Shown: positions 7,610 through 16,824, counted from the first letter of the stretch. The stretch: 64,000 bases of DNA from Methylobacter sp. KS41 (GCA_002862125.1 PHSP01000003.1:62001-126000); one strand, 5' to 3'. Numbers and translations: made by a program. Notes: generated by a model not told the origin, from the sequence alone.

Positions 7610-8854
7610 ATGAAAATATTAAAAGACAAGGTTGCTAAATTATCCTTTGTCGCACTGCTGATTACTGTTACAGCAGCGATGTTTTACACACCAACGGCAT
7701 CTGCTCATGGTGAAAAGTCGCAAGCCGCTTTCATGCGTATGCGTACTATTCACTGGTTTGACCTGAACTGGTCAAAAGAAGAAGTGCCAGTAAACGATAC
7801 AATGACAATTTCAGGTAAATTTTTCGTATTTAGCGGATGGCCAGAAACTGTTGATAAACCAGAAATCTCTTTCTTGAACATCGGTATTCCCGGCCCTGTA
7901 TTTATTCGCGCAGGATCATGGATCGGTGGTCAATTAGTTCCACGTTCAGTTTCCTTGGAACTGGGTGAAACTTATGAGTTTAAAGTATTGTTGAAAGCAC
8001 GTCGTCCAGGTGACTGGCACGTTCACACTATGATGAACGTGAAAGGCGGTGGTCCAATCATCGGACCAGGTAAATGGGTAACTGTTACCGGTTCAATGGG
8101 ATCTTTTGTTAATCCAATTACTACTTTGACAGGCGAAACTGTTGACCTGGAAACCTATAACCTGGCTAACACTTACTTCTGGCATGCTGCATGGTATGGT
8201 ATTGGCTTGCTTTGGATGGCATACTGGATTCGTAAACCAGTATTCGTTCCACGCTTGATTGCAGTGCAAGCTGGTAAAGCTGATTCATTGATCAGCGCAA
8301 CCGACAGAAAAGTTGCTTTGGGATTTGGCGTGGGTGTTATCGCGATTGTTGCTATGACAATGGCAAGCACAAACGAGAAGTTCCCAATTACGACTCCTTT
8401 ACAAGCTGGTTTGTTGCGTGGCATCAAGTCCATTGACATGCCTGTACCGACTGTTGGCGTTAAAATTGAAGACGCTACATACCGTGTTCCAGGTCGTGCA
8501 ATGCAAATGACGATGACTATTACCAATAATGGCGATTCACCGGTTCGTTTGGGTGAATTCAACACTGCTGGTGTACGTTTCTTGGCTTCTGCTGTAGCTC
8601 AAGATGAATCAGGATATCCTGATGACTTGCTGGCTGAAGACGGCTTGACTGTTAGCGATAACAGCCCGCTTGCTCCTGGTCAATCAAGAACAGTTCAAGT
8701 AACTGCTTCTGATGCTGCATGGGAAGTTTATCGTTTAGCTGACTTGATCTATGATCCAGACAGCCGTTTTGCTGGTTTGCTGTTCTTCTATGATGAAGCT
8801 GGCAACCGTCAAATGGTAACAATTGACGCTCCATTAATTCCAACTTTCATCTAA
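7610..8854 (+). CDS. pmoB: Particulate methane monooxygenase subunit B
   Basis: PmoB carries the soluble periplasmic cupredoxin domains and the CuB site. A signal peptide ends at SASA with mature H33 as the N-terminal copper ligand, exactly the Methylococcus numbering. H137 and H139 (WHVH) complete CuB, and H48 is present. Position 72, histidine in M. capsulatus, is phenylalanine here, as in most other type I enzymes, so a bis-His site as in M. capsulatus is not expected. Two transmembrane segments separate the two cupredoxin-like domains. The 414 residues match the family. AGAGGAGG lies upstream of the ATG. It ends the operon and is followed by two hairpins. Confidence 0.98.
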   Translation: MKILKDKVAKLSFVALLITVTAAMFYTPTASAHGEKSQAAFMRMRTIHWFDLNWSKEEVPVNDTMTISGKFFVFSGWPETVDKPEISFLNIGIPGPVFIRAGSWIGGQLVPRSVSLELGETYEFKVLLKARRPGDWHVHTMMNVKGGGPIIGPGKWVTVTGSMGSFVNPITTLTGETVDLETYNLANTYFWHAAWYGIGLLWMAYWIRKPVFVPRLIAVQAGKADSLISATDRKVALGFGVGVIAIVAMTMASTNEKFPITTPLQAGLLRGIKSIDMPVPTVGVKIEDATYRVPGRAMQMTMTITNNGDSPVRLGEFNTAGVRFLASAVAQDESGYPDDLLAEDGLTVSDNSPLAPGQSRTVQVTASDAAWEVYRLADLIYDPDSRFAGLLFFYDEAGNRQMVTIDAPLIPTFI

Positions 8855-8862
8855 TGAAATAA

Positions 8863-8890
8863 TTAACTGACAGTTTCGATTGTCAGTTAA
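8863..8890 (+). repeat. Inverted repeat directly after pmoB
   Basis: TTAACTGACA (8863-8872) and TGTCAGTTAA (8881-8890) form a perfect 10-bp stem with an 8-nt loop, located before the terminator. It may protect the 3' end of the pmo mRNA. Confidence 0.6.
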
Positions 8891-8900
8891 GGAATTGAGA

Positions 8901-8936
8901 ACCCCCGTTACTCTCTGGTAACGGGGGTTTTTTTTT
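8901..8936 (+). terminator. Terminator of the pmoCAB operon
   Basis: A perfect 11-bp GC-rich stem ACCCCCGTTAC/GTAACGGGGGT with a 6-nt loop is followed by eight T. This is a textbook Rho-independent terminator, 46 bp after the pmoB stop. Confidence 0.95.
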
Positions 8937-9485
8937 GAAGAGAGACATTATAAAAAATACTTTGGATTTCAGAGAATAGAGAGATGTGTTGTGTATAGCC
9001 AAACTCTGTGTCAGGTTTATGCGAAATTATTGTTTAAGTTTGATAATTTGCCGCCAATATTTCAGCTAGCAATAACCGGCCGCGCAATCTTAAACCTTTA
9101 GATAGACCCCAAGAGAAACGCTTTATAGGAGTTTATAACCAATAAAAAATAAAAATCCGGGAAAGTCGGTATCGAAAGTTTTTAGCCAGGGACATTCAAA
9201 TAACTTCAATAATGTCGTGGGTAAAGAGTATCTTAAGTATAATTTTTGTCATTAGGGAAGGTGTGATCAATAATAAAATTAATTCGATAACGGCTCGGAG
9301 GAAGGAGTCCAATTAAAGCCAGAAATTAATCAAAGTGGAAAAAATTGATTTGCAAAATAACAATTTAAGCGATTTAAAACTATCAAACTTAACAAAATCA
9401 AAATAATTAATACCCTAAATGCGAAGAACGAAGCGCATTAGTTCCTAATGGTAACAAACTCAATAATACAATCAGATTTTACAAG
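8937..9485. other. 550-bp AT-rich intergenic stretch
   Basis: No gene, RNA or strong repeat was recognised between the pmo terminator and the Lon-like gene. It must contain the promoter of the Lon-like gene, but no convincing pair of promoter boxes was identified. Confidence 0.5.
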
Positions 9486-11879
9486 ATGAAAAAGATGCGG
9501 CTGGAACCTTCTCAACTATATAAGTCATGCAACATTGGACAATTAAAATTTGACTCTACGAAAGAGCTTGAAAACATAGATATTACCGTTGGACAGGAAC
9601 GTGCCATAGAAGCAATTAAATTTGGAATCCGTATTCAACAAAGCGGCTACAATGTTTTTGCAATGGCCCCATCCGGCACAGGAAAATTAACGGCAATAAG
9701 GCAATTAGTAGAACATGAGGCCAGCAGACAATCCATCCCTTCAGACTGGTGTTACGTAAATAATTTCCGGCAGCCAGCCAAGCCCGTGGCAATTAAATTA
9801 ATGCCGGGGCAAGGTAAATATTTCAAGCAAGACATGGAAGAATTGATTGAAGAGTTAAGCGTCGCTATACCGGCTGCATTTGATGGTGATGAATACCGCT
9901 CCAGAGCGGGGGAAATTGAGAGTCAATCCCGTCAACGGGAAGTCAATGAACTTAGCCAATTACGCGATAAGGCTGGAAATGCGCACATAGTTTTAGTAGA
10001 AACACCTACCGGATACGCATTTTCTCCGGCAGATGAAAACAATGAAATTATTAGCCCGGAGCAGTTTAATAAGTTTGATAAAGATAAGCAGCATGAAATA
10101 CAAAATGTCATTCTCGAGTTACAGGAAGATTTGGCTAAATTATTGAAAAATTTCCCATCCTGGAGGAAGGAAACTAAAAGAAAGTTACAAGCCCTGAATC
10201 GGGAAGTGGCGCAAATGGCAGTCAATCATTCAATTGATGATCTGCTCGAAAAGTACGCCAAACATGAACAAATTTTTAAATATTTAAATGATGTACAAAA
10301 TGACATCATTGAGCATGTCAGGGATTTCATGCCGCATAGTGAAAAATTAATTTCATTCATGGAGTTAGCCCATGAATCGAATCCATTAAAGCGTTATCAG
10401 GTGAATTTAATGGTCGATTTCAGCAATGTTAAATCCGCCCCGGTGATTTACGAAGATCACCCGAATTACAGTAATCTGCTTGGCCGGATTGATCATCATG
10501 CCTATATGGGGACGTTAGTCACTGACTTTACAATGATCAAACCGGGAGCTTTGCATAAGGCCAATGGCGGTTACCTTGTTCTGGATGCCAGAAAACTCCT
10601 GTTCCAACCCTATAGCTGGGAGATGCTGAAACGAACCATGCAAGCCCATGAGATACGTATTGAGTCCATGGAACAAGCGCTCAGTTTAATTAGCACTTCA
10701 TCGTTAGAGCCGGAACCCATTCCCCTTAATTTGAAAATCATTCTAATGGGCGAACCCTTAATTTATTATTTATTAAGCGTGTATGATACGGAATTTCATA
10801 ATCTATTTAAAGTCGCTGCTGATTTTGATGAGTCCATTTCAAGAGAAAATTACAGTCATGACTATGCCCGGTTACTTGCCACTGTTGCCAGGAGCGAGAA
10901 TGTACGTCCTTTGAGTCAAAATGCGGTCGCCAGAGTAATTGAACACAGTTCCAGAATGGTAGGGGATGCAGAAAAACTGCTAACCCATCTTCGAAGCATC
11001 AAGGATCTATTAACTGAATCTAATTATTGGGCGGAAGATAATGGTCATGTCGAAATAACTAACAGTGATGTTCAACAGGCTATTGATCAAAAAACCCACA
11101 GACTGGATAAAATCAGAGAAAGATTATACGAAAATATTGATCGCGGTACGATTTTGATTGACACCGAGGGTTCAGTTACCGGCCAAATTAATGCATTGTC
11201 AATCCTGCAATTAGGTGAATTCAGCTTTGGACAGCCCTCCCGCATTACCGCAACAACCCGGCTAGGCAGTGGAAAAGTGGTTGATATTGAACGCGAAATT
11301 GAATTAGGCGGAGCAATTCATTCAAAAGGAGTCCTAATATTATCGAGTTTAATCGCAGCTAAATATGCCCGGAAAACACTGTTCTCAATAGCCGCCAGCG
11401 TGGTATTCGAACAATCTTATGGTTACGTAGAGGGTGACAGCGCGTCGTTGGCTGAACTTTGCGCTATATTATCATCCATTGCCCAGGTGCCATTAAGGCA
11501 GGATCTTGCAGTCACAGGATCAATAAATCAACTGGGTCATGTTCAGCCTATAGGCGGCGTTAATGAAAAAATCGAAGGTTTTTTTGATATATGCGCAAAA
11601 AAAGGTTTAACCGGTACACAGGGCGTTATTATTCCTGCAACTAACACCAAGCATTTGATGCTACGCTGGGACGTGGTACATGCGGCTCAATCAGGACAAT
11701 TTAGTATTTATGCCGTATCTACAGCAGATGAAGCTCTAGAATTACTGGCTGGCATGGATGCAGGGGTTGCAGATGAAGAGGGTAAATATCCGCTGGAATC
11801 ATTCAATGGACAGGTTGAGTCCCAATTGCAGCATTTCACTACGATTAGAAAGGAGCTTAACGCTAAAACCGATAGATGA
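9486..11879 (+). CDS. Lon-related ATP-dependent serine protease (LonB/YcbZ-like)
   Basis: The N-terminus has the box VGQERAIEAIKFGI (about residues 35-48) and an altered Walker A, APSGTGKLT (61-69). A long coiled helical insert follows, then a Lon protease domain. The catalytic dyad is S652 (EGDSAS) and K695 (GGVNEK), 43 residues apart as in E. coli Lon (S679/K722). The length of 797 residues fits the Lon-related AAA_32 family. It probably degrades damaged or regulatory proteins in the cytoplasm. The Walker A begins with Ala instead of Gly, which is a small deviation from the consensus. It is a single-gene unit between pmoCAB and a cluster of stress genes. Confidence 0.88.
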   Translation: MKKMRLEPSQLYKSCNIGQLKFDSTKELENIDITVGQERAIEAIKFGIRIQQSGYNVFAMAPSGTGKLTAIRQLVEHEASRQSIPSDWCYVNNFRQPAKPVAIKLMPGQGKYFKQDMEELIEELSVAIPAAFDGDEYRSRAGEIESQSRQREVNELSQLRDKAGNAHIVLVETPTGYAFSPADENNEIISPEQFNKFDKDKQHEIQNVILELQEDLAKLLKNFPSWRKETKRKLQALNREVAQMAVNHSIDDLLEKYAKHEQIFKYLNDVQNDIIEHVRDFMPHSEKLISFMELAHESNPLKRYQVNLMVDFSNVKSAPVIYEDHPNYSNLLGRIDHHAYMGTLVTDFTMIKPGALHKANGGYLVLDARKLLFQPYSWEMLKRTMQAHEIRIESMEQALSLISTSSLEPEPIPLNLKIILMGEPLIYYLLSVYDTEFHNLFKVAADFDESISRENYSHDYARLLATVARSENVRPLSQNAVARVIEHSSRMVGDAEKLLTHLRSIKDLLTESNYWAEDNGHVEITNSDVQQAIDQKTHRLDKIRERLYENIDRGTILIDTEGSVTGQINALSILQLGEFSFGQPSRITATTRLGSGKVVDIEREIELGGAIHSKGVLILSSLIAAKYARKTLFSIAASVVFEQSYGYVEGDSASLAELCAILSSIAQVPLRQDLAVTGSINQLGHVQPIGGVNEKIEGFFDICAKKGLTGTQGVIIPATNTKHLMLRWDVVHAAQSGQFSIYAVSTADEALELLAGMDAGVADEEGKYPLESFNGQVESQLQHFTTIRKELNAKTDR

Positions 11880-12132
11880 ATTCAGGATAAGCTTAAAAGC
11901 ATAGTAGAGCTACAATGGGGATTTGTAGTGAATGGTTTTCAGATCATTCAATTGAAATATCGTTTATCCAGGGCTTTTCTTTCCTTGTTTACAGGAAATT
12001 ATATACCGTAAGGGTTAACGCTTAATACTTCCGGATTTACCTTTGGATAACACACAGCAGGTGAACTGAGGTTTCCAGGTTTGGTCAATTTATGCACTTT
12101 TACCAGCTGACTCGTTTACATAGGACTTCATT

Positions 12133-12720
12133 ATGACCGCCCGACTTGAAATGCTGATGGATAAAATAAAATGCCTGGAAAGTGAACTGATCGAGGAATT
12201 GCAAAAACAGGAGGAAGAGTTTTCTTATGAAATTCGGAAACGGCGTGTCTACTTCGAAAAAAACATCATTATCCGGCATAAGGAATACGCCAAACGATTA
12301 TTCAACTACATAAGCGATGCGCCATTAAAGCACATTGTCAGCGCTCCCTTTATCTGGATGTGCCTTATTCCAACGTTGATAATAGATGTGACTATCAGTA
12401 TGTATCAGATAATCTGTTTCCCCATTTACGGTATTCCAAAAGTAAACCGGAAAGATTATATAGTTTATGACAGGCAATATCTCCATTATCTGAATTTAAT
12501 AGAAAAGATCAATTGTGCTTACTGCAGTTACTTCAATGGGTTAATTGGATATATACAGGAAATAGCAGCGCGTACGGAACAGTTCTGGTGTCCCATTAAA
12601 CATGCCGGACATATTAAAACCTTGCATAGCCGTTATCAGAAGTTTATTAATTATGGAGATGCGGCAGTATATAGATCTGAAATCGAAAAGATCCGCCATG
12701 ATTTTGAGGACTTGGAATAA
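12133..12720 (+). CDS. Conserved-looking membrane-associated protein of unknown function
   Basis: The 195-residue product has a charged, Glu/Lys-rich helix likely to be coiled coil at residues 1-60 and hydrophobic segments at about 66-98 (HIVSAPFIWMCLIP, TLIIDVTISMYQIICFPIYG). A soluble tail follows with a CAYCSYF pair of cysteines and another cysteine at FWCPIK. No named family was recognised. It stands between the Lon-like protease and the hibernation factor, suggesting a stress context, but function cannot be inferred. The start is ATG 12133; an obvious Shine-Dalgarno is weak (AGGACT). Confidence 0.65.
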   Translation: MTARLEMLMDKIKCLESELIEELQKQEEEFSYEIRKRRVYFEKNIIIRHKEYAKRLFNYISDAPLKHIVSAPFIWMCLIPTLIIDVTISMYQIICFPIYGIPKVNRKDYIVYDRQYLHYLNLIEKINCAYCSYFNGLIGYIQEIAARTEQFWCPIKHAGHIKTLHSRYQKFINYGDAAVYRSEIEKIRHDFEDLE

Positions 12721-12889
12721 AGAAGGAGCTGAATGATCAAGACTTAAAATCCGAAAATGAACGGTTTGCCAACTACTACAATAGCGGGTTTTGATTAATA
12801 AGAAGCGCAGTAAAAAACTCCCCCCAAACCAGGCGATTCAAAGAACAAATGCAAAATCAACAAATCAAGATTAAGAAAAATGCATTTGA

Positions 12890-13432
12890 TTATGGATAAA
12901 CAATACTGGCTTGTGGACCAAGATCATCATCTTCCTCAACATAGCGGATTTTATCGCCAATAGCTAACCAATTAAATCCTTTGCCTGCAACACTGTTTCG
13001 GTGAAAATAAATTTCACGCCCTTCTTCTGATTGAATAAAGCCATGATCTTTTTCCGGCAGTAAACGCAAGATGGTTCCGATGCTTTCCAGGTTATGAATT
13101 TTAACTTCACCGCGCTGAATACGGGAGTAATCTTCAAGCTGTCTTGTTGCTGCATTAAAGGCATCACGAATAGCTACATAAATATTCTCATGAGACTCCC
13201 TGTCATAGTGCTCCCGGCTGATGACTAATTCTTTATGCGGCGTGGTGATATCAATGCGAATATGGTATTGATTACCGTGGTGGTGGCGCTGATGTTCAGC
13301 CTCAACTGCAACCCTGCAACTCATAATGCTCGTGAAGAATTTATTCAGTTTATTGGCTTTTTCACGAATTCTTGCTTCTATAGCATCTGAATGCGATATT
13401 CCACGAAAAGTAATTTGTAATGGTATTTGCAT
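12890..13432 (-). CDS. Ribosome hibernation factor (HPF/RaiA) with C-terminal cold-shock domain
   Basis: Residues 1 to about 105 follow the HPF/RaiA fold: MQIPLQITFRGISHSDAIE at the start, basic helices, and the conserved AIRDAFNAATRQLEDY helix. Such proteins bind the 30S decoding centre and hold ribosomes inactive in stationary phase. Residues 113-180 form a cold-shock-like domain (IGTILRLLPEKDHGFIQSE, EIYFHRNSV), with the aromatic RNA-binding pattern HGFI and IYFH. The fusion differs from the dimerisation tail of long HPF. It leads a minus-strand set of stress genes with the host-attachment-family protein and CbpMA. Confidence 0.88.
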   Translation of the reverse strand: MQIPLQITFRGISHSDAIEARIREKANKLNKFFTSIMSCRVAVEAEHQRHHHGNQYHIRIDITTPHKELVISREHYDRESHENIYVAIRDAFNAATRQLEDYSRIQRGEVKIHNLESIGTILRLLPEKDHGFIQSEEGREIYFHRNSVAGKGFNWLAIGDKIRYVEEDDDLGPQASIVYP

Positions 13433-13513
13433 AATGATTTACCTAATTTTAGTAAATTCATCCTAGTTGAAGCTGATTGACAAAACGCAATTGCATTGGT
13501 ATTAAGTAACTAA

Positions 13514-13957
13514 TCAATGACTTGGCAAATAGGTCGGAAGATGTTTTCTAATATCTTCGGCATTATGGGTAGTGATATTTTTATCAAGTTCAAAACAGAC
13601 CAGTTTTTTAATCTGTTCAGGTAACTGGTTGCGTAAAAGGCCAAGAAAAGATGGTTCTGCAATAATGAGTAACTGTTCAAATTTATTTGCGTTATGGGCT
13701 TCTTCCAGATAATGGGCTATGTTATGAGCAAAGTTTTCGGCTTCATGTTTTTTGGGGTCGGTAGGCTGTTCAAGAGCATGCCCCATCTTGCCTTCGCCCT
13801 TAACTTTTCCTGGCAGGTCTGAAGTCATTTCCCGGTCATGTAAACGGCCTTCCGTATGAGCTAAGGCTTCGATTTCTTGTAAAGGAGAAGAGGGTGTTTC
13901 GGTAATAAAGATACGTGCACGAACGTTATCCGCGACCAGTATATAAGTTGATTTCAT
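13514..13957 (-). CDS. Host attachment family protein (baeRF/eRF1-like fold)
   Basis: The sequence matches the family called 'protein required for attachment to host cells': N-terminal YILVADNVRARIFI, a central TEGRLHDREMTSD segment, a charged GKVKGEGKMGHALEQ region, HEAENFAHNIAHYL, and a C-terminal LLIIAEPSFLGLLR and LDKNITTH. The name comes from a plant-associated bacterium; in free-living bacteria members are usually found with stress genes, and some related proteins share the release-factor eRF1 fold. Here it lies 81 bp downstream of the HPF start on the same strand and upstream of it in transcription order, so the two may be cotranscribed. Its molecular role is not established. Confidence 0.8.
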   Translation of the reverse strand: MKSTYILVADNVRARIFITETPSSPLQEIEALAHTEGRLHDREMTSDLPGKVKGEGKMGHALEQPTDPKKHEAENFAHNIAHYLEEAHNANKFEQLLIIAEPSFLGLLRNQLPEQIKKLVCFELDKNITTHNAEDIRKHLPTYLPSH

Positions 13958-14052
13958 AATAATTTCCTAAGGGTGGATTAGTTTAAAAAATGGGCTTCTT
14001 GGTAAACTCCGGTAAATGGGCCATTTTCATGAGCATAAACGACTCTGGTTTT

Positions 14053-14370
14053 TCATTCATGGCCTATTGTTTTCATTTGTGCGCGTAGATTTTCCAGCTC
14101 CTCCATCAAGTCAAGTATCAGAGCAATGCCGGCCAGATTAACCCCCAGGTCGCTCTGTAATCTGAGGGCGGAGCGAGCTCGTACCAGGCTTGCCCCTGGA
14201 AAGCGCCATAAGCGTACATCTTCCCCTTGAGGTTCAATAATGCTTTCCTCAACAAGACTGATTATCCAGTCTGCATGGACGCCGCAAGCCCGGCAAAGCT
14301 GCCCCAGTGTCAAAGCGTCATCTTCCATTACTGTTCCAGTATGCACTAACAATAAATCATGTGAGTTCAT
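14053..14370 (-). CDS. cbpM: Chaperone modulator CbpM
   Basis: CbpM binds and inhibits the J-domain co-chaperone CbpA. The 105-residue product has the MerR-like helix-turn-helix fold of the family: LTLGQLCRACGVHADWIISLVEESIIEP, then a WRFPGASLVRARSALRLQSDLGVNLAGIALILDLMEEL helix set (only its key words are cited here). Its start overlaps the 3' end of cbpA by 4 bp (14367-14370), indicating translational coupling, which is the standard cbpA-cbpM arrangement. Confidence 0.9.
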   Translation of the reverse strand: MNSHDLLLVHTGTVMEDDALTLGQLCRACGVHADWIISLVEESIIEPQGEDVRLWRFPGASLVRARSALRLQSDLGVNLAGIALILDLMEELENLRAQMKTIGHE

Positions 14371-15323
14371 TGGGAATATGCCCTCATAGCCTGGCGCGGG
14401 TTAAAATCGAGTTCTTCCTGCATTTTTTGGTAGACCGCTTTTGCTTTCCCGGTATCTGCCGGCGGCAGGGCGATTTGCAGCACTACGTAAAAATCACCTG
14501 GCGTTCGGGCAGGCAATCCGCGGCCTGGTAAACGAAGTTTGCTGCCCTGCCTGGAATTCGCCGGTATTTTGAGATCAACACTACCTAACGGCGTGGGGAC
14601 TTTTATTTTAGCGCCTAAAGCCGCTTCCCACGGAGTGACGGGAAGATCCAGATAAACATCCGTCCCTGAAACCTGGTAAAGCGGGTGGCTGTTAAAAGCA
14701 ATTTCAAGAATCAGGTCGCCCGACTGTCCGCTAACTGATCCGGAGCTGCCTTGACCTGCCAGCCGGATATGTTGACCAGCCTTGATGCCTTTGGGAATCC
14801 TGATATTAAGGCTTCTATGCTTAACCTGAACTTGGCCTTGAGCATTCACTTCAGGCGCACTCAGGGAGATATTGCGTGTTGATCCATGGAAACTGTCTTC
14901 CAAATCAATGTGGATTTTTGCGTGGCTGTCCTGTCCACGCGGGTGGGCGCCATATTGTTCTTTATAACCTTGGCTAAATCCTGAGCGGCCAAACAGTTGC
15001 TCAAAAAAATCACTAAAGGCGCCTGAATCGCCGCCGGTAAAACCACCGCCTTTAAATTCGAAACCTTCATTCCAGTTTGGCGGCGGCCTGAAATCCTGTC
15101 CGGCTTTCCAATCCGCTCCTAACTGGTCATAGGCTGCTCTTTTCTCAGGATCCTTGAGCACTTCATAAGCTTCTCCAAGTTCCTTGAACTTGGCTTCAGC
15201 GTCCTTTTCCTTGCTGACATCGGGATGATATTTACGCGCCAGTTTACGATAAGCACGTTTTATTTCATCCTTGCCGACATCCCTGGATAGCCCCATGATC
15301 TTATAGTAATCTTTATACTGCAT
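14367..15323 (-). CDS. cbpA: Curved DNA-binding protein / DnaJ-class co-chaperone CbpA
   Basis: CbpA is a DnaJ homologue acting with DnaK and also binding curved DNA. The N-terminal J-domain is complete, with the HPD motif in KYHPDVSKE. A Gly/Phe-rich linker follows, then the two DnaJ C-terminal beta domains, without the zinc finger, as in CbpA. ATG 15323 (MQYKDYYKIMGL) gives 318 residues and matches the start of E. coli CbpA; a TTG at 15359 would add 12 residues with no support. It is translationally coupled to cbpM. A MITE-like element lies upstream and may affect its promoter. Confidence 0.93.
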   Translation of the reverse strand: MQYKDYYKIMGLSRDVGKDEIKRAYRKLARKYHPDVSKEKDAEAKFKELGEAYEVLKDPEKRAAYDQLGADWKAGQDFRPPPNWNEGFEFKGGGFTGGDSGAFSDFFEQLFGRSGFSQGYKEQYGAHPRGQDSHAKIHIDLEDSFHGSTRNISLSAPEVNAQGQVQVKHRSLNIRIPKGIKAGQHIRLAGQGSSGSVSGQSGDLILEIAFNSHPLYQVSGTDVYLDLPVTPWEAALGAKIKVPTPLGSVDLKIPANSRQGSKLRLPGRGLPARTPGDFYVVLQIALPPADTGKAKAVYQKMQEELDFNPRQAMRAYSQ

Positions 15324-15359
15324 ATTTTTACGCTCTGAAAATGAAAAAATCCTGCGCAA

Positions 15360-16142
15360 TTGGGGGATATATGTTTTTGGTATTATCTTATCACTAAAGT
15401 TTCGGAGTTTATATTTTACTTCAACCTATTGTTTTTACTAAATAAATATTTATTTTACTTAAAATAATTGCTTATCTTGATTCGTATATATCGATTGCTA
15501 AATCATTGATTTATGTAAATCCGAAATCATGTGCTGCGTGTAGCTAACCTCCTATTTTTATAGTCGAATTTAGAAAGCAACTAATCAACTTTATTATTTG
15601 AACAATAGGTAATTTTTATATAAAACAACAGGCTAAAATAGGTTGATTGCCAAAATCAACTCCGAAACTATAGTTATCAGAATCTATTTTGTCAGATAAT
15701 CCTATTATCGAGCATAGTCTTTTCAAAAGGCAGTATGCACCTTCTGTTTTTTCGTTTTCAGGAATTTGCAAATCTAGGAGCCTGTCGGACTTAGCGAATC
15801 GATATTAGAAAAATTCCACTTTAAGTTTTAAAATATGTGTTTTCATGAAGAATTTCAACACTTAGACGTGTGTTTTTATCAATATATGCCTTTATAAATC
15901 CACTCATGAGTGAAAAATAGCTTCTATCCGGCAGGCTTCTAGAATTAAAGCAGCCAGCGTCAGGTATGGTGGAAGAGCTTTTCATTCAGCTAATTGATGC
16001 CGATCCTCCGGGTTTAAAAACCAATATAGAAAACACTCCAACGATTTCCGGCATTTTTGGGTAATGGGTCATCCCTGACCCGGCATGGAAGTTTCTCTAT
16101 AATTACGAATTTGTCTGAATGTAATATGTGGGAATATGTTAA
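15360..16142. other. 780-bp AT-rich intergenic region between cbpA and hsp20
   Basis: No protein-coding gene was found. Most of the left half is the MITE-like element at 15394-15673. The right half (15680-16142) has no recognisable gene or strong hairpin; it contains the downstream side of hsp20. Confidence 0.6.
15394..15673. mobile_element. MITE-like element, 280 bp, with terminal inverted repeats and target duplication
   Basis: The left end CTAAAGTTTCGGAGTT (15394-15409) is repeated in inverted form at the right end (15658-15673, AACTCCGAAACTATAG) with one mismatch. The similarity continues inward: TCAACCTATT at 15421-15430 matches its inverted copy AATAGGTTGA at 15637-15646 at exactly the same distance from the end, so the terminal repeats span 37 bp with 29 matches. 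The element is flanked by direct copies of TTATCA (15388-15393 and 15674-15679), as expected for a 6-bp target duplication. The interior is AT-rich without an open frame. The mobilising transposase is unknown. Confidence 0.75.
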
Positions 16143-16580
16143 CTATTCTTCTGATGACACATTAATGCGTTTCGGTTTAACGGCTTCCCGTTTGGGAATA
16201 ACAATCTCAAGAACGCCGAGTTTGCACTTTGCATTAATCGCTTCACCGTTGGCTGAATCGGGCAGACTAAAACGACGATAAAAAGAACCGAAAGTTCTTT
16301 CAACCCGTTTATAGCCTTCTTTTTCAGTTTTGGTCTCGGACTCCTTTTTGCCTTTCACTGTCAATACTCCCGCTTCCATACTGACTTCAATATCTTCCGG
16401 CTTGACACCTGGAATGTCGGCAAAAATAACAAACTTATCCGGTTCTTCTTTTATATCCACGGTTGGCGCCCATTCAGCTGTTGCAATTGAGCCTTCCTGG
16501 GATTTATCATCCTGAGAGCTTAGCAGTTCTCTTTGCAATTGATTCAATAAACTCCAGGGTTCATATCTTGTTATGGCCAT
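16143..16580 (-). CDS. Small heat-shock protein Hsp20
   Basis: This ATP-independent holdase prevents aggregation of unfolded proteins. The alpha-crystallin domain is at about residues 36-130, with VDIKEEPDKFVIFADIPG at its start and the GVLTVKG and closing CKLGVLEIVIPK strands typical of the fold; the C-terminal IxI-type segment is KPKRINVSSEE. The length of 145 residues matches the family. The start has GGAGA upstream on the minus strand. A weak sigma-32-like arrangement (CTTGAA on the minus strand at 16691-16686 with CCAT about 11 bp downstream) lies in the upstream region. It belongs to the stress cluster with cbpA and the hibernation factor. Confidence 0.95.
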   Translation of the reverse strand: MAITRYEPWSLLNQLQRELLSSQDDKSQEGSIATAEWAPTVDIKEEPDKFVIFADIPGVKPEDIEVSMEAGVLTVKGKKESETKTEKEGYKRVERTFGSFYRRFSLPDSANGEAINAKCKLGVLEIVIPKREAVKPKRINVSSEE

Positions 16581-16780
16581 TTTTTGTCTCCTAAAATAAT
16601 GTTTAATTCAGATAAACTTAAAAAAGCATTTATTCCTACCCACTCATGCTGCCTAAAAGCTGGCTAGGTGATGGTATCCGCGGTCTTCAAGCTTCCATCC
16701 GCTAATAAGTTATTGATATATAGTTACAACTTCAATCTTGTGTAATCCAGGACAATATCATCAAGAAAATGGATAAATCG

Positions 16781-16824
16781 CTTAAATTTGAGAGTAACAA
16801 CTCTATACCAAACTCAAATTTAAG
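16781..16824. repeat. Perfect 12-bp inverted repeat upstream of hsp20
   Basis: CTTAAATTTGAG (16781-16792) and CTCAAATTTAAG (16813-16824) are separated by 20 bp. It is about 200 bp upstream of the hsp20 start. It does not match the CIRCE operator. It could be an operator or the end of a removed transcription unit. Confidence 0.5.

Noticed and set aside
5887-8854. Ammonia monooxygenase (amoCAB)
   Set aside because: PmoA and PmoB sequences and the surrounding fhc and sucrose genes are of the methanotroph type; no hao or nitrification gene is present.
16781-16824. CIRCE operator (HrcA) upstream of hsp20
   Set aside because: The arms CTTAAATTTGAG do not match TTAGCACTC-N9-GAGTGCTAA.
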